DNA of 64,000 bases from Tetragonia tetragonoides (Eukaryota; Streptophyta; Magnoliopsida; Caryophyllales; Aizoaceae): assembly GCA_038025085.1 (NCBI GenBank), contig CM076152.1, positions 21,536,001 through 21,600,000 on the forward strand, written 5' to 3'. Positions 13,011 to 27,545 of the stretch are shown here, one piece after another. How positions within the stretch are numbered: the first letter of the stretch is position 1; every line of letters starts with the position of its first letter. The position numbers and the translations under genes were made by a program. The notes under the pieces are model-generated. The model had not been told where the DNA came from, did no database searches, and was given only the letters and a program-made list of their open reading frames with translations.

Positions 13011-16000
13011 AAAGGACCCAGATACTTTGTTTGCATTCATTTGAGTGAGAAACTACACCAAGGATGTTTACAAGTACAAACAAGATTCAACTCAAGCTTT
13101 TGAATGCATTTACGCGTTTTAAATGCGTTTACGCGTTTTAAATGCGTTTACGCGTTTTGACAGCTCTTACGACTAGGGTGAAAGAGATTGAGTTCTTTTG
13201 TGTTGAAAATTAAGAGAAAGCACCCAGATACTTTATTTGCATTCATTTATGTGAGAAACTACACCAATGATGTTTAAAAGTACAAACAAGCTTCAACTTA
13301 AGCTTTTGAATGCATTTACGTGTTTTGTATGCATTTACACGTTTTAACAGCTCTTACGACTAGGGTGAAAGAGATTGAGTTCTTTTGTGTTGTATATTAA
13401 GAGAAAGCACCCAGATACTTTGTTTGCAATCATTTGAGTGAGAAACTACGCTAAGGATGTCAACAAGTACAAACAAGCTTCAACTCAAGCTTTTGAATGC
13501 ATTTACGCGTTTTGAATGCATTTACACGTTTTAACAGCTCTTACGACTAGGGTGAAAGAGATTGTGTTCTTTTGTGTATGCTTTGTTTGCATTCATTTGA
13601 GTGAGAAACTACACCAAGCATGTTTACAAGTACAAACAATCTTCAACTCAAGCTTTTCAATGCATTTACGCGTTTTACCAGCTCTTACGACTAGGGTGAA
13701 AGAGATTGAGTTCATTTGTGTTGTATATTAAGAGAAAACACCCAGACGCTTTGTTTGCATTCATTTGAGTGAGAAACTACACCAAGGATGTTTACAAGTA
13801 CAAATAAGCTTCAACTTAAGCTTTTGAATGCATTTACGCGTTTAGAATGCATTTAAGCGTTTTAACAGCTCTTACGACTAGGGTGAAAGAGATTGAGTTC
13901 TTTTGTGTTGAAAATTAAGAGAATGCACCCAGATGCTTTATTTGCATTGATTTAAGTGAGAAACTACACCAAGGTTATTTAAAAGTACAAACAAGTTTCA
14001 ACTCATGCTTTTGAATGTATTTACACGTTTTGAATGCATTTACGCGTATTAACAACTTTTACGACTAGGGTGAAAGAGATTGAGTTCTTTTGTGTTGTAT
14101 ATTAAGAGAAAGGACCCAGATACTTTGTTTGCATTCATTTGAGTGAGAAACTACACCAAGGATGTTTACAAGTACAAACAAGATTCAACTCAAGCTTTTG
14201 AATGCATTTACGCGTTTTAAATGCGTTTACGCGTTTTAAATGCGTTTACGCGTTTTGACAGCTCTTACGACTAGGGTGAAAGAGATTGAGTTCTTTTGTG
14301 TTGAAAATCAACAGAAAGCACCCAGATACTTTATTTGCATTCATTTATGTGAGAAACTACACCAAGGATGTTTAAAATTACAAACAAGCTTCAACTTAAG
14401 CTTTTGAATGCATTTACGTGCTTTGTATGCATTTACACGTTTTAACAGCTCTTACGACTAGGGTGAAAGAGATTGAGTTCTTTTGTGTTGTATATTAAGA
14501 GAAAGCACCCAGATACTTTGTTTGCAATCATTTGAGTGAGAAACTACGCTAAGGATGTTTACAAGTACAAACAAGCTTCAACTCAAGCTTTTGAATGCAT
14601 TTACGCGTTTTGAATGAATTTACACGTTTTAACAGCTCTTACGACTAGGGTGAAAGAGATTGTGTTCTTTTGTGTTGTATATTAAGAGAAAGCACCCAGA
14701 TGCTTTGTTTGCATTCATTTGAGTGAGAAACTACACCAAGGATGTTTACAAGTACAAACAATCTTCAACTCAAGCTTTTCAATGCATTTACGCGTTTTAC
14801 CAGCTCTTACGACTAGGGTGAAAGAGATTGAGTTCTTTTGTGTTGAAAATCAAGAGAAAGCACCCAGATACTTTATTTGCATTCATTTATGTGAGAAACT
14901 ACACCAAGGATGTTTAAAATTACAAACAAGCTTCAACTTAAGCTTTTAAATGCATTTACGTGCTTTGTATGCATTTACACGTTTTAACAGCTCTTACGAC
15001 TAGGGTGAAAGAGATTGAGTTCTTTTGTGTTGTATATTAAGAGAAAACACCCAGACGCTTTGTTTGCATTCATTTGAGTGAGAAACTACGCTAAGGATGT
15101 TTACAAGTACAAACAAGCTTCAACTCAAGCTTTTGAAAGCATTTACGCGTTTTGAATGCATTTACACGTTTTAACAGCTCTTACGACTAGGGTGAAAGAG
15201 ATTGAGTTCTTTTGTGTTGTATATTAAGAGAAAGCACCCAAATGCTTTGTTTGCATTCATTTCAGTGAGAAACTACACCAAGGATGTTTACAAGTACAAA
15301 CAAGCTTCAACTCAAGCTTTTGAATGCATTTACGCGTTTTGAATGCATTTACACGTTTTAACAGCTCTTACGACTAGGGTGAAAGAGATTGTGTTCTTTT
15401 GTGTTATATATTAAGAGAAAACACCCAGACGCTTTGTTTGCATTCATTTGAGTGAGAAACTACACCAAGGATGTTTACAAGTACAAACAAGCTTCAACTC
15501 AAACTTTTGAATGCATTTACGCGTTTTGACAGCTCTTACGATTAGGGTGATAGAGATTGAGTTCTTTTGTGTTGAAAATTAAGAGAAAGCACCCAGATAC
15601 TTTATTTGCATTCATTTAAGTGAGAAACTACAACAAGGATGTTTAGTAGTACAAACAAGCTTCAACTTAAGCTTTTGAATGCATTAACGCGTTTTGAATG
15701 CATTTACACGTTTTAACAGCTCTTACGACTAGGGTGAAAGGGATTGAGTTCTTTTGTGTTGTATATTAAGAGAAAGCACCCAGATACTTTGTTTGCAATC
15801 ATTTGAGTGAGAAACTATGCCAAGGATGTTTACAAGTACAAACAAGCTTCAACTCAAGCTTTTGAATGCATTTACGCATTTTGAATGCATTTATGCGTTT
15901 TAACAGCTTTTACGACTAGGGTAAAAGAGATTGAGTTCTTTTGTGTTGAAAATTAAGAGAAAGCACCCAGATGCTTTGTTTGCATTCATTTGAGTGAAAA

Positions 16001-17000
16001 ACTACACCAAGTATGTTTAAAAGTAGAAACAAGCTTCAACTCCAACTTTTGAATGCATTTACGCGTTTTAACAGCTCTTACGACTAGGGTGAAAGAGATT
16101 GAGTTCTTTTGTGTTGTATATTAAGAGAAAGCACCCAGATACTTTGTTTGCAATCATTTGAGTGAGAAACTACGCCAAGGATGTTTACAAGTACAAACAA
16201 GCTTCAACTCAAGCTTTTGAATGTATTTACGCGTTTTGAATGCATTTATGCGTTTTAACAGCTTTTACGACTAGGGTGAAAGAGATTGAGTTCTTTTGTG
16301 TTGAAAATTAAGAGAAAGCAACCAGATGCTTTGTTTGCATTCATTTGAGTGAGAAACTACACCAAGGATGTTTAAAAGTACAAACAAGCTTCAACTCCAA
16401 GTTTTGAATGCATTTACGCTTTTTAACAGCTCTTACGACTAGGGTGAAAGAGATTGAGTTCTTTTGTGTTGTATATTAAGAGAAAGCACCCAGATAATTT
16501 GTTTGCATTCGTTTGAGTGAGAAACTACACCAAGTATGTTTACAAGTACAAACAAGCTTCAACTCAAGCTTTTGAATGCATTTACGCGTTTTAAATACAT
16601 TTACGCGTTTTGATAGCTCTTACGATTATGGTGAAACAGATTGAGGTCTTTTGTGTTGAAAATTAAGAGAAAGCACCCAGATACTTTATTTTGCATTCAT
16701 TTAAGTGAGAAACTACAACAAGGATGTTTAGTAGTACAAACAAGCTTCAACTTAAGCTTTTGAATGCATTAACGCGTTTTGAATGCATTTACACGTTTTA
16801 ACAGCTCTTACGACTAGGGTGAAAGGGATTGAGTTCTTTTGTGTTGTATATTAAGAGAAAGCACCCAGATACTTTGTTTGCAATCATTTGAGTAAGAAAC
16901 TACGCCAAGGTTGTTTACAAGTACAAACAAGCTTCAACTCAAGCTTTTGAATGCATTTATGCGTTTTGAATGAATTTATGCATTTTAACAGCTTTTACGA
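13011..17000. repeat. Satellite sub-domain with about 1.09-kb higher-order period
   Basis: Variant monomers repeat at 1.1-kb steps here. The run aaaggaccca followed by a triple 19-mer with aaatgcgtttacgcg occurs at 13011 and 14109 (1098 bp). The variant ctacaacaaggatgtttagtag occurs with caaca at 15631 and 16716 (1085 bp). Monomers here differ more from one another than those left of 12 kb. Confidence 0.75.
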
Positions 17001-18659
17001 CTAGGGTGAAAGAGATTGAGTTCTTTTGTGTTGAAAATTAAGAGAAACCACCCAGATGCTTTGTTTGCATTCATTTGAGTGAGAAACTACACCAAGGATG
17101 TTTAAAAGGACAAACAAGCTTCAACTCCAACTTTTGAATGCATTTACGCGTTTTGAATGCATTTACGCGTTTTAACAGCTCTTACGACTAGGGTGAAAGA
17201 GATTGAGTTCTTTTGTGTTGTATATTAAGAGAAAGCACCCAGATACTTTGTTTGCATTCATTTGAATGAGAAACTACACCAAGGATGTTCACAAGTACAA
17301 ACAACCTTCAACTCAAGCTTTTGAATGCATTTACGCGTTTTAAATGCATTTACGCATTTTGACAGCATTACGACTAGGGTGAAAGAGATTGAGCTCTTCT
17401 GTGTTGAAAAATTAAGAGAAAGCACCCAGATACTTTATCTGCATTCATTTAAGTGAGAAACTACACCAAGCATGTTTAAATGTACAAACAAGCTTGAACT
17501 TAAGCTTTTGAATGCATTTACACGTTTTAACAGCTCTTATGACTTGGGTGAAAGAGATTGAGTTCTTTAGTGTTGTATATTAAGAGAAAGCACCCATATA
17601 CTTTGTTTGCATTCATTTGAGTGAGAAATTACGCCCAGGATGTTTACAAGTAGAAACAAGCTTCAACTCAAGCTTTTGAATGCATTTACGCGTTTTAACA
17701 GCTCTTACGACTAGGGTGATAGTGATTGTGTTCTTTTGTGTTGAAAATTAAGAGAAAGTACCCAGATGCTTTGTTTGCATTTATTTGAGTGAGAAACTAC
17801 ACCAAAGATGTTTACAAGTACAAACAAGCTTCAAATCAAGCTTTTGAATGCATTTACGCGTTTTAACAGCTCTTACGAGTAGGGTGAAAGAGATTGAGTT
17901 CTTTTGTGTTGATAATTAAGAGAATGCACCCAGATTCTTTATATGCATTCATTTAAGTGAGAAACTACACCAAAGGTATTTGAAAGTGCAAACAAGTTTC
18001 AACCTAAGCTTTTGAATGCATTTACGCGTTTTGAATGCATTTACGCGTTCTAACAGCTCTTACGAGTAGGGTGAAAGAGATTTAGTTCTTTTGTGGTGTA
18101 TATTAAGAGAAAGCACCCAGATACTTTGTTTGCATTCATTTCAATAAGAAACTACACCAAGGATGTTTAAAAGTACAAACAAGCTTCAACTCAAGCTTTT
18201 GAATGCATTTACGCATTTTGAATGCATTTAAGCGTTTTAACAGCTCTTACGACTAGGGTGAAAGAGATTGAGTTCTTTTGTGTTTTATATTAAGAGAAAG
18301 CACCCAAATGCTTTGTTTGCATTCATTTGAGTGAGAAACTACACCAAGGATATTTGCAAGTACAAACAAGCTTCAACTCAAGCTTTTGAATGCATTTACG
18401 CGTTTAGAATGCATTTACGCATTTTAACAGCTCTTACGACTAGGGTGAAAGATATTGAGTTCTTTTGTGTTGAAAATTAAGAGAATGCACCCAGATGCTT
18501 TATTTGCATTCATTTAAGTGAGAAACTACACCAAGGATGTTTAAAAGTACAAACAAGCTTGAACTCAAGCTTTTGAATGTATTTACGCGTTTTGAATGCA
18601 TTTACGCGTTTTAACAATTTTTACGACTAGGGTGAAAGAGATTGAGTTCTTTTGTGTTG

Positions 18660-19350
18660 TATATTAAGAGAAAGCACCCAGATACTTTGTTTGCATTCAT
18701 TTGAGTGAGAAACTACACCAAGGATGTTTACAAGGACAAACAAGCTTCAACTCAAGCTTTTGAATGCATTTACGCGTTTTAAATGCATTTACACGTTTTG
18801 ACAGCTCTTACGAGTAGGGTGAAAGAGATTGAGATCTTTTGTGTTGAAAATTAAGAGAAAGCACCCAAATACTTCATGTGCATTCATTTAAGTGATAAAC
18901 TACACCAAGGATGTTTAAAAGTACAAACAAGCTTCAACTCAAGCTTTTGAATGTATTTACGCGTTTTGAATGCATTTACGCGTTTTAACAACTCTTACGA
19001 CTAGGGTGAAAGAGATTGAGTTCTTTTATGTTGTATATTAAGAGAAATCACCAAGATGTCTTGTTTGCATTCATTTCAGTGAGAAACTACACCAAGGATG
19101 TTTACAAGTACAAACAAGCTTCAACTCAAGCTTTTGAATGCATTTACGCGTTTAGAATGCATTTACGGGTTTAGAATGCATTTACGCGTTTTAACAGCTC
19201 CTACGACAAGCGTGAAAAAGATTGAGTTCTATTGTGCTGTATATCAAGAGAAAGCACCTAGATACTTTGTTTGCATTCATTTGAGTGAGAAACTACACCA
19301 AGGATGTTTACAAGTACAAACAAGCTTCAACTCAAGCTTTTGAATGCATT
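18660..19350. repeat. Satellite segment duplicated near the right end of the array
   Basis: This segment shares a run of rare variants (cacccaaatacttcatgtgc, atcaccaagatgtcttg, gcatttacgggtttagaatg, gttctatt.tgctgtatat) with 27,680-28,310. The copies lie 9014 bp apart (atcaccaag at 19047 and 28061). It shows a large-scale copying event within the array rather than monomer-by-monomer spread. Confidence 0.8.
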
Positions 19351-22300
19351 TACGCGTTTTAAGTGAGAAACTACAAAAAAGATATTTGAAGGTGCAAACA
19401 AGCTTCAACCTAAGCTTTTGAATGCATTTACGCGTTCTAACAGCTCTTACGAGTAGGGTGAAAGAGATTGAGTTCTTTTGTGTGTTATATTAAGGGAAAG
19501 CACCCAGATACTTTGTTTGCATTCATTTGAGTGAGAAAATACACCGAGGATGTTTAAAAGTATAAACAAGCTTCAACTCAAGCTTTTGAATGTATTTACG
19601 CGTTTTGAATGCATTTACGCCTTTTAACAACTCTTACGACTAGGGTGAAAGAGACTGAGTTCTTTTGTGTTGTAAATTAAGAGAAAGCACCCAGATACTT
19701 TGTTTGCATTCATTTGAGTGAGAAACTACACCAAGGATGTTTACAAGTACAAACAAGCTTCAACTCAAGCTTTTGAATGCATTTACGCATTTTAAATGCA
19801 TTTACGCGTTTTGACAGCTCTTACGACGAGGGTGAAAGAGATTGAGTTCTTTTGTGTTGAAAATTAAGAGAAAGCACCCAGATACTTTATTTGCATTCAT
19901 TTAAGTGAGAAACTACACCAAGGATGTTTAAAAGTGCAAACAAGCTTCAACATAAGCTTTTGAATGCATTTACGCGTTTTGAATGCATATACACGTTTTA
20001 ACAGCTCTTACGACTAGGGTAAAAGAGATTGAGTTCTTTTGTGTTGTATATCAAGAGAAAGCACCCAGATACTTTATCTGCATTCATTTATGTGCGAAAC
20101 TACACCAAAGATGTTTAAAAGTACAAATAAGCTTCCACTTAAGGTTTTGAATGCATTTACGCGTTTTGAATGCATTTACACGTTTCAACATCTCTCACGA
20201 CTAGGGTGAAAGAGATTGAGTTCTTTTGTGTTGTATATTAAGAGAAAGCACCCAGATACTTTGTTTGCACTTATTTGAGTAAGAAACTACACCAAGGATG
20301 TTTACATGTACAAACAAGCTTCAACTCAAGCTTTTGAATGCATCTACGCGTTTTGAATTCATTTACGCGTTCTAACAGCTCATACGAGTAGGGTGAAAGA
20401 GATTAAGTTCTTTTGTGTTGTATATTAAGAGAAAGAACCCAGATACTTTGTTTGCATTCATTTGAGTGAGAAACTACACCAAGGATGTTTAAAAGTACAA
20501 ACAAGCTTCAACTCAAGCTTTTGAATGCATTTATGCGTTTTGAATGCATTTACGCGTTTTAACAGCTCTTACGACTAGGGTGAAAGAGATTGAGTTCTTT
20601 TGTGTTGTATATTAAGAGAAAGCACCCAGATGCTTTGTTTGCATTGATTTGAGTAAGAAACTACACCAAGGATGTTTAAAAGTACAAACAAGCTTCAACT
20701 CAAGCTTTTGAATGCATTTATGTGTTTTGAATGCATTTACGCGTTTTAACAACTCTTACGACTAGGGTGAAAGAGATTGAGTTCTTTTGTGTTGTATATT
20801 AAGAGAAAGCACCCATATGCTTTGTTTGCATTCATTTGAGTGAGAAACTACACCAAGGATGTTTACAAGTACAAAGAAGCTTCAACTCAAGCTTTTGAAT
20901 GCATTTACGCGTTCTAATAGCTCATACGAGTAGGGTGAAAGAGATTGAGTTCTTTTGTGTTGTATATTAAGAGAAAGCACCCAGATACTTTGTTTTCACT
21001 TATTTGAGTAAGAAACTACACCAAGGATGTTTGAAAGTACAAACAAGCTTCAACTCAAGCTTTTGAATGCATTTACGCGTTTTGAATGCATTTACGCGTT
21101 CTAACAGCTCTTACGAGTAGGGTGAAAGAGATTAAGTTCTTTTGTGTTGTATATTAAAAGAAAGCACCCAGATACTTTGTTTGCATTCATTTGAGTAAGA
21201 AACTACACCAAGGATGTTTAAAGCTACAAACAAGCTTTATCTCAAGCTTTTGAATGCGTTTATGCGTTTTGAATGCATTTAGGTGTTTTAACAGCTCTTA
21301 CGACTAGGGTGAAAGAGATTGAGTTCTTTTGTGCTGAATATTAAGAGAAAGCACCCAGATGCTTTGTTTGCATTCATTTGAGTGAGAAAGTACACCAAGG
21401 TTGTTTACAAGTACAAACAAGCTTCAACTCAAGCTTTTGACTGCATTTACGCGTTTTAACAGCTCTTACGACTAGGGTGAAAGAGATTGAGTTCTTTTGT
21501 GTTGAAAGTTAAGAGAATGCACCCAGATGCTTTATTTGCATTAATTTAAGTGAGAAACTACACCAAGGATGTTTAAAAGTACAAACAAACTTCAACTCAA
21601 CCTTTTGAACGCATTTACGCGTTTTAAATGCATTTACGCGTTTTAACAACTCTTACGACTAGGGGGAAAGAGATTGAGTTCTTTTGTGTTGTATATTAAG
21701 AAAAAGCACTCAGATACTTTGTTTGCATTCTTTTGAGTGAGAAACTACATCATGGATGTTTACAAGTACAAACAAGCTTCATATCAAGCTTTTGAATGCA
21801 TTTATGAGTAATAAATGCATTTACGCGTTTTGACAGCTCTTACGACTAGGGTGAAAGAGATGGAGTTCTTTTGTGTTGAAAATTAAGAGAAAGCACCCAG
21901 ATACTTTACGTGCATATATTTAAGTGAGAAACTACACCAAGGATGATTAAAAGTACAAACAAGCTTCAACTTAAGCTTTTGAATGCATTTACGCGTTTTG
22001 AATGCATTTACACGTTTTAACAGCACTTACGACTAGGGTGAAAGAGATTGAGTTCTTTTGTGTTGAAAATTAAGAGAAAGCACCCAGATGCTTTGTTTGC
22101 ATTCATTTGAGTAAGAAACTACACCAAGGATGTTTGCAAGTACAAACAAGTTTCAACACAAGCTTTTGAATGCATTTACGCGTTTTAACAGCTCTTACGA
22201 CTAGGGTGAAAGAGATTGAGTTCTTTTGTGTTGTATATTAAGAGAAAGCATCCAGATGCTTTATTTGCATTCATTTGAGTGAGAAACTACACCAAAGATG

Positions 22301-25300
22301 TTTACAAGTACAAACAAGCTTCAACTCAAGCTTTTGAATGCATTTACGCTTTTAGAATGAATTTACACGTTTTAACAGCTTTTACGACTAGGGTGAAAGA
22401 GATTGAGTTCTTTTGTGTTGAAAATTAAGAGAAATCACGCAGATACTTTATCTACATTCATTTAAGTGCGAAACTACACCATGGATGTTTAAAACTACAA
22501 ACAAGCTTCAACTTTAGCTTTTGAATGCATTTACGCGTTTTGAATGCATTTACACGTTTTAACAGCTCTTAGGACTAGGGTGAAAGAGATTGAGTTCTTT
22601 TGTGTTGTATATTAAGGGAAAGCACCCAGATACTTTGTTTGCATTCATTTGAGTGAGAAACTACGCCAAGGATGTTTACAATTACAAACATACTTACTCA
22701 AGCTTTTGAATGCATTTACGCATTTTGAATGCATTTACGCGTTTTAACAGCTCTTACGAATAGGGTGAAAGAGATTGAGTTCTTTTGTGTTGAAAACTAA
22801 GAGAAAGCACCCAGATGCTTTGTTTGCATTCATTTGAGTAAGAAACTACACCAAGGATGTTTAAAAGTACAAACAAGCTTCAACTCATGCTTTTGAATGC
22901 ATTTACGCGTTTTAACAGCTCTTACGACTAGGGTGAAAGAGATTGAGTTCTTTTGTGTTGAAAATTAAGAGAATGCACCCAGATGCTTTATTTGCATTAA
23001 TTTAAGTGAGAAACTACACCAAGGATGTTTAAAAGTACAAAAAAACTTCAACTCAAGCTTTTGAATGCATTTACGCATTTAGAATGAATTTACGCGTTTT
23101 AACAGCTTTTACGACTAGGGTGAAAGAGATTGAGTTCTTTTGTGCTGTATATTAAGAGAAAGCACCCAGATAATTTGTTTGCATTCATTTGAGTGAGAAA
23201 AGACACCAAGGATATTTACAAGTACAAACAAGCTTCATCTCAAGCTTTTGAATGCCTTTACGCGTTTTGACAACTCTTACGACTAGGGTGAAAGCGATTG
23301 AGTTCTTTTGTGTTGAAAATTAGAAGAAAGCACCCAGATACTTTACGTGCATTTATTTAAGTGAGAAACTACACCAAGGATGATTAAAAGTACAAACAAG
23401 CTTCAACATAAGCTTTTGAATGCATTTACGCGTTTTGAATGCATTTACACGTTTTAACAGCTCTTACGAGTAGGGTGATAGAGATTGAGTTCTTTTGTGT
23501 TGTATATTAAGAGAAAGCACCCAGATACTTTGTTTGCATTCGTTTGAGTGAGAAACTACGCCAAGGATGTTTACAAGTACAAACAAGCTTCAACTCAAGC
23601 TTTTGAATGCATTTACGCGTTTTGAATGCATTTACGCATTTTGAATGCATTTACGCGTTCTAACAGCTCTTATGAGTACGGTGATAGAGATTGAGTTCTT
23701 TTGTGTTGTATATTAAGAGAAAGCACCCATATGCTTTGTTTGCATTCATTTGAGTAAGAAACTACACCAAGGATGTTTAAAAGTACAAACAAGCTTCAAC
23801 TCAAGCTTTTGAATGCATTTATGCGTTTCGAATGCATTTACGCGTTTCAACAACTCTTACGACTAGGGTGAAAGAGATTGAGTTCTTTTGTGTTGTATAT
23901 TAAGAGAAAGCACCCAGACGCTTTGTTTGCATTCATTTGAGTAAGAAACTAGACCAAGGATGTTTACAAGTACAAACAAGCTTCAACTCATGCTTTTGAA
24001 TGCATTTACGCGTTTTGAATGCATTTACGCGTTTTGACAGCTCTTACGACTAGGGTGAAAGAGATTGAGTTCTTTTGTGTTGAAAATTAAGAGAAAGCAC
24101 CCAGATGCTTTATTTGCATTCATTTAAGTGAGGAACCACACCAAGGATGTTTAAAAGTACAAACAAGCTTCAACTCAAGCCTTTGAATGCATTTACGCAT
24201 TTTACATGCATTTACTCGTTTTAACAGCTCTTACGGCTAGGGTGAAAGAGATTGAGTTCTTTTCTGTTGTATATTAAGAGAAAGCACCCAGATACTTTGT
24301 TTGCATTCATTTGAGTGAGGAACTACACCAAGGATGTTTACAAGTACAAACAAGCTTTAACTCAAGCTTTTGAATGCATTTACGCGTTTTAAATGCATTT
24401 ACGCGTTTTGACAGCTCTTATGACTAGGGTGAAAGAGATTGAGTTCTTTTGTGTTGATAATTAAGAGAAAGCACACAGATACTTTATCTGCATTCATTTA
24501 AGTGCGAAACTACACCAAGGATGTTTAAAAGTACAAACAAGCTTCAACTTAAGCTTTTCAATGCATTTACGCGTTTTGAATGCATTTACACGTTTTAACA
24601 TCTCTCACGACTAGGGTGAAAGAGATTGAGTTCTTTTCTGTTGTATATTAAGAGAAAGCACCCAGATACTTTCTTTCCATTCATTTGAGTGAGAAACTAC
24701 GCCAAGAATGTTTACAAGTACAAACAAGCTTCAACTCAAGCTTTTGAATGCATTTACGCGTTTTAACAGCTCTTACGACTAAGGTGAAAGAGATTGAGTT
24801 CTTTTGTGTTCAAAATTAGGATAAAGCACCCAGATGCTTTGTTTAGGTTGTTTACAAGTACAAACAAGCTTCAACTCAAGCTGTTGAATGCATTTACGCG
24901 TTTTAAGAGTTCTTACGACTACGGTGAAAGAGATTGAGTTCTTTTGTGTTGAAAATTAAGAGAAAGCACACAGATGCTTTGTTTGCATTCATATGAGAGA
25001 GAAACTACACCAAGGATGTTTACAAGTACAAACAAGCTTCAACTCAAGCTTTTGAATGCATTTACGCGTTTTGAATGCATTTACGCGTTTTAACAGCTCT
25101 TACGACTAGGGTGAAAGAGATTGAGTTCTTTTGTGTTGAAAATTAAGAGAATGCACCCAGATACTTTATTTCCATTCATTTAAGTGAGAAACTACACCAA
25201 GGATATTTAAAAGTGCAAACAAGCTGCAACTCAAGCTTTTGAATGCATTTACACGTTTGTAATGCATTTACGTGTTCTAATAGCTCTTACGACTAGGGTG

Positions 25301-25739
25301 AAAGAGATTGAGTTCTTTTGTGTTGTATATTAAGAGAAAGCACCCAGATACTTTGTTTGCATTCATTTGAGTGAGAAACTACACCAAGGATGTTTACAAG
25401 TACAAACAAGCTTCAACTCAAGCTTTTGAATGCATTTACGCGTTTTGAATGCATTTACGCATTTTAACAGCTCTTACGACTAGGGTGAAAGAGATTGAGT
25501 TCTTTGGTGCTGAATATTAAGAGAAAGCACCCAGATGCTTTGTTTGCATTTATTTGAGTGAGAAACTACACCAAGGATGTTTACAAGTACAAACAAGCTT
25601 CAACTCAAGATTTTGAATGCATTTACGCGTTTTGAATGCATTCACGCGTTTTAACAGCTCTTACGACTAGGTGAAAGAGATTGAGTTCTTTTGTGTTGTA
25701 TATTAAGAGGAAGCACCCAAGTGCTTTGTTTGCATTCAT

Positions 25740-27545
25740 TTGAGTGAGAAACTACACCAAGGACGTTTACGAGTACAAATAAGGTTCAACTCAACGTTTT
25801 GAATGCATTTACGAGTTTTGAATGCATTTACAACTAGGGTGAAAGGGATTGAGTTCTTTTGTGTTGAAAATTAAGAGAAAGCACCCAGATGTTTCGTTTG
25901 CATTCATTTAAGTGAGAAACTACACCAAGGATGTTTAAAAGTAGAAACATACTTCAACTCATGCTTTTGAATGCATGTACGCGTTTTGAGTGCATTTACT
26001 CGTTTTAATAGCTCTTACGACTAGGGTGAAAGAGATTGAGTTCTTTTGTGTTATATATTAAGAGAAAGCACCCACGTACTTTGTTTGCATTGATTTGAGT
26101 GAGAAACTACACCGATGATGTTTACAAGTATAATCAATCTTCAACTCAAGCTTTTGAATGCATTTACGCGTTTTAACAGCTCTTACAAATAGGGTGAAAG
26201 AGATTGAGTTCACTTGTGTTGTATATTAAGAGGAAGCACCCAAATAATTTGTTTGCATTCATTTGAGTGAGAAACTACACCAAGGACGTTTACAAGTACA
26301 AATATGGTTCAACTCAAGCTTTTGAATGCATTTACGCATTTTGAATGTAGTTACGCGTTTTAACAGCTCTTACGACAAGGGTGAAAGGGATTGAGTTCTT
26401 TTGTGTTGAAAATTAAGAGAGAGCACCCAGATGCTTTGTTTGCATTCATTTAAGTGAGAAACTACACCAAGGATGTTTAAATGTAGAAATATGCTTCAAC
26501 TCAAGCTTTTGAATGCATTTACGCGTTTTAACAGCTCTTACGACTAGGGTGAAAGAGATTGAGTTCTTTTGTGTTGTATATTAAGAGAAAGCACCCAGGT
26601 ACTTTGTTTGCATTGATTTGAGTGAGAAACTACACCAATGATGTTTACAAGTACAAACAAGCTTCAACTCAATCTTTTGAATGCATTTACGCGTTTTAAC
26701 AGCTCTTACGACTAGGGTGAAAGAGATTGAGTTCTTTGGTGTTGTATATTAAGAGGAAGCACCCAGATGCTTTGTTTGCATTTATTTGAGTGAGAAACTA
26801 CACCAAGGATATTTACAAGTACAAACAAGCTTTAACTCAAGATTTTGAATGCATTTACGCGTTTTGAATGCATTTACGCGTTTTAACAGCTCTTACGACT
26901 AGGTAAAAGAGATTGAGTTCTTTTGTGTTGTATATTAAGAGGCAGCACCCAAATGCTTTCTTTGCATTCATTTGAGTGAGAAACTACACCAAGGACGTTT
27001 ACAAGTACAAATAAGGTTTAACTCAACGTTTTGAATGCATGTACGCGTTTTGAATGCATTTACGCGTTTTGAATGCATTTACGACTAGGGTGAAAAGGAT
27101 TGAGTTCTTGTGTGTTGAAAATTAAGAGAAAGCACCCAGATGCTTCGTTTGCATTCATTTAAGTGAGAAACTACACCAAGGATGTTTAAAAGTAGAAACA
27201 TGCTTCAACTCATGCTTTTGAATGCATTTACGCGTTTTGAGTGCATTTACGCGTTTTAATAGCTCTTACGACTAGGGTGAAAGAGATTGACTTCTTTTGT
27301 GTTAAATATTAAGAGATTGACGTCTTTTGTGTTAAATATTAATAGCTCTTGAGTCGTACTTTGTTTGCATTGATTTGAGTGAGAAACTACACCGATGATG
27401 TTTACAAGTATAAACAATCTTCAACTCAAGGTTTTGAATGCATTTACGCGTTTTAACATCTCTTACAACGAGGGTGAAAGAGATTGAGTTCACTTGTGTT
27501 GTATATTAAGAGAAAGCACCCAGATGCTTTGTTTGCATTCATTTG
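25740..27545. repeat. Diverged satellite sub-domain with 1.23-kb duplication and broken monomers
   Basis: Variants such as caaggacgtttac with acaaataaggtt recur at 25761 and 26993 (1232 bp). Several monomers are broken: one lacks its tail near 25,830, a 34-bp piece around ttgtgttaaatattaa is duplicated at 27,285-27,360, and a monomer near 27,550 joins tttgagtgag directly to tgtttacaag. Higher divergence and internal breaks towards an array edge agree with less frequent homogenisation there. Confidence 0.75.

Noticed and set aside
12047..19343. Short ORFs of 70-81 codons inside the satellite (for example at 12,047, 13,516, 14,719 and 19,098)
   Set aside because: They are translations of satellite monomers, in differing frames, interrupted in neighbouring monomers. 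The 187-bp period is not a multiple of three.
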